Below are positions 57,323 to 64,000 of a DNA stretch of 64,000 bases, piece after piece. Source of the stretch: an uncultured Prevotellaceae bacterium (lineage in GTDB: Bacteria > Bacteroidota > Bacteroidia > Bacteroidales > Muribaculaceae); the NCBI GenBank assembly GCA_947165485.1, contig CAMVAP010000004.1:1-64000 (forward strand), in the 5' to 3' direction. Made by a program: the position numbers and the translations under genes. Every line of letters starts with the position of its first letter. Position 1 is the first letter of the stretch. The notes beneath the pieces are model-generated. The model was not told the origin of the DNA. It was given only the letters and a program-made list of their open reading frames with translations, and did not search any database.

Positions 57323-57733
57323 TTGATGGCACAGCAGCTCCTTTTTCATCACATCGGTATCGCCTGCCGCAACATCGACAAGACCAAGGGCTTCTACACG
57401 GCGATGGGCTATGATGCCTCGCCAGTGACCGATGATGGCGTGCAGCACGTGCGTGTGTGCTTCCTTGAGAAGGAAGGGGCTCCACGCCTTGAGTTACTGG
57501 AGCCGCTTGACGAGAATAACCCTGTGGCCCGCACACTGGCGACGGCAGGTGTGACTCCCTATCACATATGCTATGAGGTACAAGACCTGGAGGATGCAAT
57601 ATCGCAGTTGAGGCGTGAGCGTTTCTTGATGGTGAGTGGCCCCGTTCCGGCATGTGCTATGGGCAATCGCCGCATCGCTTTCATGTTCAAGAAGGATAAT
57701 GGATTAATCGAGTTGGTAGAGGCTCAACCGTGA
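57323..57733 (+). CDS. VOC/glyoxalase superfamily protein (methylmalonyl-CoA epimerase-like)
   Basis: FHHIGIACRNIDKTKGFYTAMGY...RLELLEPL...YHICYEVQDLEDAI...GLIELVE. Confidence 0.88.
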   Translation: MMAQQLLFHHIGIACRNIDKTKGFYTAMGYDASPVTDDGVQHVRVCFLEKEGAPRLELLEPLDENNPVARTLATAGVTPYHICYEVQDLEDAISQLRRERFLMVSGPVPACAMGNRRIAFMFKKDNGLIELVEAQP

Positions 57734-58740
57734 TGGATCAAGTGCTGCTCTCTTTCATCGTGCCCGTTTATAACACTGAGGTCTATGTGCACCAGTGCTT
57801 GCAGTCTATTGTGGAACAAGGGCTTGGTGCCGAGGAATATGAAGTGCTGGTCGTTGACGATGGCTCCACCGATTCCAGTCGACGGGTCATAGAGGCCTTT
57901 GCAAGCGGGCATCCACAGGTGCGCTTGCTCACCCAGGCTAACGCTGGCGTCAGTGCGGCACGCAATCTGGCACTGGATCATGCACGGGGCCGTTTTGTGA
58001 TGTTTGTGGACAGTGACGACCATCTCGTCTCCAATGTGATGCCTCGCCTCCTGCGTCGTGCCCTGGACGAGAACCTTGAAGTGCTCTCGTTCAACTATTG
58101 TTGCAAGGATGTCGAGGGTGGTATGTTGCCCCACACCCGTGACGACAATTATGCCACGACAGCGGTCATGACAGGATATGACTTTCTCATGACCCACAGC
58201 ATGACCCCCTATGTGTGGCGATTCCTCATCAGTCGCGATTATCTGGAGCAGGGCAACTGGCGCTTCGACACTTCACTCATCGTCTGTGAGGATGGTGCGC
58301 TCATCGCGCGTTTCCTGCTCAATGCGTCACGGGTAGTTCACGATGATCAGGAGGTGTACTGCTATGTGAAGCGTGCCGGCAGTGCCATGCACAACCCCGA
58401 TCGGGAACACTTGCGCCGCCGCATCTACAGCCAGGTCGATTCTGCTGCATTGATTGATGCCACAGCGCGCCAGTATGAGCTCTCAACGGGTCGCAAGGCG
58501 CCGGCCAGCGTGGACGGTGTGAGAAATGTGTATCTCTATTTCTCGATGACCAAGGCTCTCACTTGCGGCATGGTGGACGAGATCATTGAGAGGATTGGCA
58601 AGGCTGGCCTCTTCCCCTTCCCTTGTGTGGGGCCCGAGGCTGATTATCGCGGCATGAAATGGAAAATCATCCACCTTCCCATGATGTGCCCTCCACTGTG
58701 GCGAGCACTCAGCAAGGTGTATAGAATGATAAAGAAATAG
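57730..58740 (+). CDS. Glycosyltransferase family 2
   Basis: LSFIVPVYNTEVYVHQCLQSIVEQG...VVDDGSTDSSR...FVDSDDH. Confidence 0.92.
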   Translation: MMDQVLLSFIVPVYNTEVYVHQCLQSIVEQGLGAEEYEVLVVDDGSTDSSRRVIEAFASGHPQVRLLTQANAGVSAARNLALDHARGRFVMFVDSDDHLVSNVMPRLLRRALDENLEVLSFNYCCKDVEGGMLPHTRDDNYATTAVMTGYDFLMTHSMTPYVWRFLISRDYLEQGNWRFDTSLIVCEDGALIARFLLNASRVVHDDQEVYCYVKRAGSAMHNPDREHLRRRIYSQVDSAALIDATARQYELSTGRKAPASVDGVRNVYLYFSMTKALTCGMVDEIIERIGKAGLFPFPCVGPEADYRGMKWKIIHLPMMCPPLWRALSKVYRMIKK

Positions 58741-58743
58741 GAA

Positions 58744-60336
58744 ATGAAGACCTTTGTCTTTCGTAATCAGACGATAGAGGCTTTTCTGGGCGACGATGAA
58801 ACGACCTATTCGGGCTATGACGACATCAGTATGGTGCCCGATGACGTCGATCGTTACATTTGGTTCTATCAAGTGCCTGTTAACCCCGACTCGCAACAGT
58901 TGGCTCAAGAAATCACCTCCTACCGTGACAAGTTGGGTTTGGTGCTCGATGGCGTAGCCGCTTCCAAACCGTTCATCATCTTTTCTCTGGTTAACCTGTT
59001 CCCCTTGAGGCTCACAGGAGATGAGGCCGCTGTGGAGGAAGCGGTTGCCGACTTCAACCGCTATGTGGTTGAGCTTTCTGGAACTCACGCCCAAGTCAAG
59101 TGGGTGGACTTCTCTGAGTTCACGTCCCGTTATGATGCCGACACACTGGTCAACTGGAAGTATTTCATGATGTCACAATCGTTGCTCAACCCCAAACTCA
59201 GACATGACTTCCAGGCATGGTGGCAACGACAGGAGAGTGAGATGGCCCTGCAACGCAAGAAGTGTCTGGTGCTTGACCTTGATAACACCCTGTGGGGTGG
59301 GGTCCTGGGTGAGGATGGTATTGATGGCATTCAGCTGGGGGGTGAGTATCCTGGCAAGGCTTATTCCTATTGGCAACACGCCTTGTTGCAGTTGTCACGC
59401 TCGGGTGTGATACTGGCGGTGTGCAGCAAGAACAATGAGGCCGACGTGCTGGAGGCCTGGGAGAAAAATCCCCACATGGTTCTCAGGCGGGAACACTTCA
59501 GCGCAATGCGCATCAACTGGCAAGACAAGGCCAGCAACATCAGTGACATGGCAACCGAGCTCAACATCGGTCTGGACAGCATGGTCTTTCTCGACGATAA
59601 TCCTGCCGAGAGGGAACTGGTCAAGCAGTTGCTACCGCAGGTCGAGGTGCCTGATTTCCCTGACAAGCCATATCAGCTCATGCCTTTTTTCAAGCAGTTG
59701 GTAGAGAGGTACTTCCGCATCTACAAGGTTACACAAGAGGATCTGGATAAAACCCAGCAGTACCGGTCTAACATCTTGCGACGTGCCGAGCAGTCCCGGT
59801 TTGTCGATTTCGACCAGTTCCTCTACAGCCTGGACATGCAACTCGATGTCATTCCCGCCGATGAGCACAATCTGCCTCGCATTGCACAGATGACACAGAA
59901 GACCAACCAGTTCAATCTCACAACCCGTCGTTACAGCGAGGCCGATGTGCAACAGCGACTGGATCAGGGGTGGATCATCTATTGCATCAGGGTGAGTGAC
60001 CGATTTGGCGACAGTGGCATTACGGGCACGGTGTTCTTGCGGCCTGTAAGCGACGAGGCGGTGCACATCGACACATTGCTGCTCAGTTGCCGCATCTTGG
60101 GCAAGGGCATCGAGGATGCCTTTGTCAAGACGGTGCTCAACCTGTTGCGCCTTGACGGTTATCGCAGATTAACTGCCGAGTATATCCCCACAGCCAAGAA
60201 TGGCCAGACGGCTGAGTTCTACGATCGCCTGGGCATGGAGTGTGTTCAACAGGACGAGCAGGGAATCAAGAACTACGCGATGCCCATCAGCACTGTATTT
60301 GAAATCAAGAATTGCTATAACATACGAGTATTATGA
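58744..60336 (+). CDS. fkbH-like: FkbH-like HAD-IIIC protein (glyceryl-ACP-forming type)
   Basis: KCLVLDLDNTLWGGVLGEDGIDGIQLG; VCSKNNEADVLEAWE; MVFLDDNPAERELVKQ; FNLTTRRYSEADV; C-terminal GNAT-like. Confidence 0.9.
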   Translation: MKTFVFRNQTIEAFLGDDETTYSGYDDISMVPDDVDRYIWFYQVPVNPDSQQLAQEITSYRDKLGLVLDGVAASKPFIIFSLVNLFPLRLTGDEAAVEEAVADFNRYVVELSGTHAQVKWVDFSEFTSRYDADTLVNWKYFMMSQSLLNPKLRHDFQAWWQRQESEMALQRKKCLVLDLDNTLWGGVLGEDGIDGIQLGGEYPGKAYSYWQHALLQLSRSGVILAVCSKNNEADVLEAWEKNPHMVLRREHFSAMRINWQDKASNISDMATELNIGLDSMVFLDDNPAERELVKQLLPQVEVPDFPDKPYQLMPFFKQLVERYFRIYKVTQEDLDKTQQYRSNILRRAEQSRFVDFDQFLYSLDMQLDVIPADEHNLPRIAQMTQKTNQFNLTTRRYSEADVQQRLDQGWIIYCIRVSDRFGDSGITGTVFLRPVSDEAVHIDTLLLSCRILGKGIEDAFVKTVLNLLRLDGYRRLTAEYIPTAKNGQTAEFYDRLGMECVQQDEQGIKNYAMPISTVFEIKNCYNIRVL

Positions 60337-60557
60337 CCATACAAGAGAATGTCTTGAATATCATGCGCGAAACCTTTGAGTTGAATGAGGTTTCGACCGA
60401 TCTCTCGCAGAAGAATTGTGAGGCTTGGGACTCGTTGCATCACCTCATGCTGGCTTCTGAGCTGGAGGATGCCTTTGACATCGAGTTGGAGCCCGAGGAG
60501 ATTGCCGAGATGACCGATTTCTCACGCGTCATCGCCATGCTGGAGTCCAAGATGTGA
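60333..60557 (+). CDS. Acyl carrier protein (ACP-D)
   Basis: 74 aa; CEAWDSLHHLMLASELEDAFDIEL; 4-nt overlap with fkbH-like gene. Confidence 0.88.
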   Translation: MTIQENVLNIMRETFELNEVSTDLSQKNCEAWDSLHHLMLASELEDAFDIELEPEEIAEMTDFSRVIAMLESKM

Positions 60558-61579
60558 TGATGCGGCAGCCACGCATAGCCTACATCGACTTCATGAAGTG
60601 TTTGTGCATCATGCTCATCGTGATGTACCACATCGACCATGAATTCTTCAACTATCTGGCTCCCAATCTCAACAATGCATTGCAGGCCTTTCGCCTGCCC
60701 ATGTATTATTTCATATCAGGCATTTTCTTCAAGCGATACGACGGTTTTGCCGACTTCACGCGGCGCAAGGTCAACAACATCCTTGTGCCGTTCGTTTTTT
60801 TCGTGGCACTGGCCTATGTGTTCAGGTGCCTTGAGGCTGGAATGAGATGGGCCATCGGTGCCGATCCCGTAGATGCGTCGCCGATGCGCCTCCTGGAACC
60901 GTTTTATCTGCGGTACTGGGAAGGCTCAACCCCCTTGTGGTTCTTGCTGAGCCTCTTCTGGGTGAATGTCATCTTTTATGCGTTGCGACGTTGGGTCAAG
61001 CCGTTGTGGGCTCTGTTGGCCATTGTTGTCGGTTGCTCAGCGCTGGGCTATTGGCTGTGTGTGCACAAACTGGTGTTGCCGCTCATGTTGGACACCTCTC
61101 TGGTGGCACTGCCTTATTTTGTGCTGGGGTGGGGCCTCAAGTCATGGGGGGCCTTGGAGCCTTCTCGATATGACAGATGGGGCATTCTGGCCCTTGTGGC
61201 GGTGGCGTTTCCTGTGTACTGGCTCAGTGAATTCATGAATTTGCACTTTCAGGTCATGCAGCCCTATTGGAAACTGTATCTCTTGCCGTTGCTGGCCATT
61301 GTAGCGCTTTTCTGGGCCTGCAAGCCTTTGCCCCGCCTACCGGTATTGTGCCATTACGGACGTTATTCCTTGATCATCCTGGGTACTCACCCCTTGTTTT
61401 TCCTGCCCATCCGCTCCTTGTGCATGCTGCGCCTGGGTATGGAACCCGGCATAACGCTCACGCTGGTGGTATTCATCGCCACGATCATCCTTGAGTGGCC
61501 CACGATATGGCTGCTCAAGACCTATGCACCGCGATTCACTGCCCAGCAGCCGTTCTTCAAGCCTGGGTGGAAACTCTAG
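60554..61579 (+). CDS. Acyltransferase 3 family membrane protein
   Basis: RIAYIDFMKCLCIMLIVMYHIDH...FRLPMYYFISGIFFKRYDGF; 4-nt overlap with ACP-D. Confidence 0.88.
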   Translation: MMMRQPRIAYIDFMKCLCIMLIVMYHIDHEFFNYLAPNLNNALQAFRLPMYYFISGIFFKRYDGFADFTRRKVNNILVPFVFFVALAYVFRCLEAGMRWAIGADPVDASPMRLLEPFYLRYWEGSTPLWFLLSLFWVNVIFYALRRWVKPLWALLAIVVGCSALGYWLCVHKLVLPLMLDTSLVALPYFVLGWGLKSWGALEPSRYDRWGILALVAVAFPVYWLSEFMNLHFQVMQPYWKLYLLPLLAIVALFWACKPLPRLPVLCHYGRYSLIILGTHPLFFLPIRSLCMLRLGMEPGITLTLVVFIATIILEWPTIWLLKTYAPRFTAQQPFFKPGWKL

Positions 61580-61594
61580 TAATTAAAACACAGT

Positions 61595-62650
61595 ATGAAA
61601 TATATCCTTCATCTGATTGCCATCATTGCGGCTTTTGCGCTGTTGTTTTCGGCCTATGGTGGCCGTGTTGATCCCATGGTGTGGGGCCTGCCTTCACTGG
61701 TGACGCTGGCCTTGCCCGCAGTGGCTGTCGTCGTACTGGCCATCATGGTGCTGTTGCTGCTATTCAAGCAATGGCAATCGGCTACTATCCTGGTAGGGGC
61801 ATTGCTGCTCGCATGGCCCACATTGCGGCAGATCTCACCGGTTCATGTATTCAATCCCAAGGCCGACCCCGACAAGACCCAGCTCAAAGTCCTGACCATG
61901 AATGTCACCGAGTTTAATTGGTACAGTGATACGACGCTCCCCAGCAAGAACATGCGCTATATCCTGGACGAGGATGCCGATATCGTGGCCATCCAGGAGG
62001 GATTGGTCTATTTCTCCTATGAGCAGCAGCCGCGCTTGAAAACCATGCTCGACGAACTATACAAGAAGTACCCCTATCGCAAGAAACACTTCTTTGATGT
62101 GGGCATCTTGTCCAAATATCCATTTACCGAGGTCCAGTCTCCCGCCCTCGACCGTGATACAATGAACTATTTCATCAAGGCTTGGGATGTCGAGGCACCG
62201 GGTGGGAATGTCCGTGTGATCAGTATGCACCTGAGTTCCTTGAGGCTGAATGCCAACGAGAGCAACGTCATCGAGTCGATGAACGTCCCCTCGGGACGCA
62301 AGAAGCGCATCCAGTCGGTGACTAGCAAGCTGGAATCGGGCTTCCAGATTCACGCCCGTCAGGCGAAGGCTTTGCGTGAACTGCTCAACGAGACGGTGGG
62401 CGATGTGCTGGTCATGGGCGACATGAACGACACACCAGGTTCGTTTGCCTATCGCACCATCTGTGGCGATGACTTGAGCGACGCATGGGCCGACACTGGT
62501 TTTGGACCCACTTTCACCTTCCATGAGCATCTCTTGTATGTCAAGATTGACCACATCCTTTACCGTGGAGACATGCAGGCACTATGGTGCAAGACGGTCA
62601 AGGCGGGCGAGAGCGACCACTATCCGGTAGTGGCCCTTTTTGAACGGTGA
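61595..62650 (+). CDS. Endonuclease/exonuclease/phosphatase family protein, membrane-anchored
   Basis: N-terminal TM segments; VLTMNVTEFNW...DIVAIQEG...ISMHLSS...MGDMNDTPGS...KIDHILY..SDHYPVVA. Confidence 0.88.
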   Translation: MKYILHLIAIIAAFALLFSAYGGRVDPMVWGLPSLVTLALPAVAVVVLAIMVLLLLFKQWQSATILVGALLLAWPTLRQISPVHVFNPKADPDKTQLKVLTMNVTEFNWYSDTTLPSKNMRYILDEDADIVAIQEGLVYFSYEQQPRLKTMLDELYKKYPYRKKHFFDVGILSKYPFTEVQSPALDRDTMNYFIKAWDVEAPGGNVRVISMHLSSLRLNANESNVIESMNVPSGRKKRIQSVTSKLESGFQIHARQAKALRELLNETVGDVLVMGDMNDTPGSFAYRTICGDDLSDAWADTGFGPTFTFHEHLLYVKIDHILYRGDMQALWCKTVKAGESDHYPVVALFER

Positions 62651-62716
62651 CACCTTGCTGGATATACTAAAGACCCCGCTTTCCCGTTCATTATAATATA
62701 ATATTCAGTAACGATA

Positions 62717-64000
62717 ATGACTCACACTCAACAACCATTGTGGATACTTGCTGCCATGATGATGCTCATGGTGGCTCTCTCGTCGTGCATCGAGGATGGC
62801 TTCACTACCTCGTCGAGCGATGTGCTCGCCTTTAACAAGGACACGGTAGCCTTTGACACGGTGATCACGCTGCAAGGCACGGCCACCAAGCAGATGGTGG
62901 TCTATAACCGCAGCAAGAAGCAAATCAATATCTCGTCGATCAAAGTGGCGGGACTGGCATCCAAGGGGCATTTCCACCTCAATGTGGATGGGGTGCGTGG
63001 CGATGAATTTCAGAATGTGGAAATTAGAGGCAACGACTCTATTTACATCTTTATCGAGGCCAAACTTGATGAGATGGAACAGAATGAACCCACCTTGCTG
63101 GAGGACCGCTTGGAGTTTGTGACCAACGGCGTGACCCAGAGTGTGCTGCTCAGTGCATGGGGGCAGGACGTGGTGCGTGTCAATGGCGACACCATCTCGA
63201 CCAATACCCGCTTCACGGCAACCAAGCCTTATCTCATCTACGACACGATGTTTGTCGCTCCTGGAGCAACCTTGACCATCGATCCTGGCGCAACGCTGCT
63301 TTTCCATGACAAGGCGGCCATTCGCTGCAAGGGGCGTATGCTAGCCAATGGTACGGTCCAAGAGCCGATCACCTTGCGTGGCGATCGATTGGATCGTGTG
63401 GTGGGAGAGACTAGCTTTGATGTGATGTCAGGACAGTGGGGTGGTGTCATCTTCTCGCCTTCCTACAAGGTGACTAATGTGTTGAAGCATGTCATCATGC
63501 GAGGCAGCAGCATCGGTATGCACTGCCTTCCCGACTATGTCGATACGCTCAACTGTTCTCTCAAACTCGTCAATTGCGTCCTCACCAATTCGGCCTCGAC
63601 ATGTTTGGCGACGGCTGCTTGCTACGTACAGCTCATCGGCACCGAGGTCAGTGATGCCGCCGAGGAAGTCGCCTATTTCGCCGGTGGCAAGGTGATGGCG
63701 ACGCAGTGCACGTTTGCCAACTATTATTTGTTCAAGGTGCCCTCGTTCCCGGTTGTCAACGTCTATGATGTGGAGTTTGACAATGGTACGACAGGCAAGA
63801 TCAGGGCCTACTTTGATAACTGCATCATCCACGCTCTTACCAAGGATACCAAAGCCATCAACGAGGGTAACCTCGGTGAGTTTGACGTCTATCTGCGCTA
63901 TTGCCTGTTGCACAGCTCGGGCAACGATGATGGGCACTTCATCAACTGCGTTTGGAATGCTGATCCCAAGTTCCTGACGGTGCGTGACGACCACTACTTT
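62717..64000 (+). CDS. Lipoprotein with beta-helix-like repeats, incomplete at window end
   Basis: Open frame from ATG 62717 to window end (428 codons, no stop): MTHTQQPLWILAAMMMLMVALSSCIEDG lipobox; absent from ORF track because it lacks a stop. Confidence 0.75.
   Translation, partial: MTHTQQPLWILAAMMMLMVALSSCIEDGFTTSSSDVLAFNKDTVAFDTVITLQGTATKQMVVYNRSKKQINISSIKVAGLASKGHFHLNVDGVRGDEFQNVEIRGNDSIYIFIEAKLDEMEQNEPTLLEDRLEFVTNGVTQSVLLSAWGQDVVRVNGDTISTNTRFTATKPYLIYDTMFVAPGATLTIDPGATLLFHDKAAIRCKGRMLANGTVQEPITLRGDRLDRVVGETSFDVMSGQWGGVIFSPSYKVTNVLKHVIMRGSSIGMHCLPDYVDTLNCSLKLVNCVLTNSASTCLATAACYVQLIGTEVSDAAEEVAYFAGGKVMATQCTFANYYLFKVPSFPVVNVYDVEFDNGTTGKIRAYFDNCIIHALTKDTKAINEGNLGEFDVYLRYCLLHSSGNDDGHFINCVWNADPKFLTVRDDHYF

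Noticed and set aside
49142-61579. Canonical type I/II PKS or NRPS cluster
   Set aside because: No KS/AT megasynthase, CLF, condensation or thioesterase domains; the ACP/KAS III/FkbH genes are discrete and interleaved with glycan genes.

Overview
Bacteroidales-type genomic window, judged from TAnnTTTG promoters, T9SS-like C-termini, and FISUMP and dockerin domains. It has four zones. (1) ~1-11.4 kb: the right end of an integrated phage-derived element. It holds a 2.1-kb ORF-poor, palindrome-rich patch, a TP901-type tail tape-measure gene, a moron-like secreted dockerin/FISUMP cargo gene, a GC-rich tail-associated gene, and a tyrosine recombinase next to tRNA-Ser(GCU). (2) ~11.6-22.9 kb: inositol-lipid type genes (ATP-grasp, CDP-alcohol phosphatidyltransferase, myo-inositol-phosphate synthase, nucleotidyltransferase, HAD) split by a secreted endonuclease and a Wzc-like tyrosine kinase, followed by pdxA. 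(3) 23.1-27.6 kb: a giant secreted LRR protein. (4) ~28-61.6 kb: one large co-oriented surface-polysaccharide locus with many GTs, an EpsG/Wzy-like polymerase, four acyltransferase-3 proteins and PglC/PglD/PglE-like genes. Embedded in it is a polyketide/fatty-acid-like acyl-ACP cassette: four ACPs, two KAS III, an acyl-AMP ligase, an SDR, FkbH, VOC and MBL. The most interesting signal is the paired duplication of [divergent PglD + 'WSSL' ACP + KAS III] units plus a glyceryl-type FkbH/ACP pair. I propose this as a dedicated ACP-dependent acyl-decoration system for the glycan. All functional calls come from motif recognition by eye; no searches were run.
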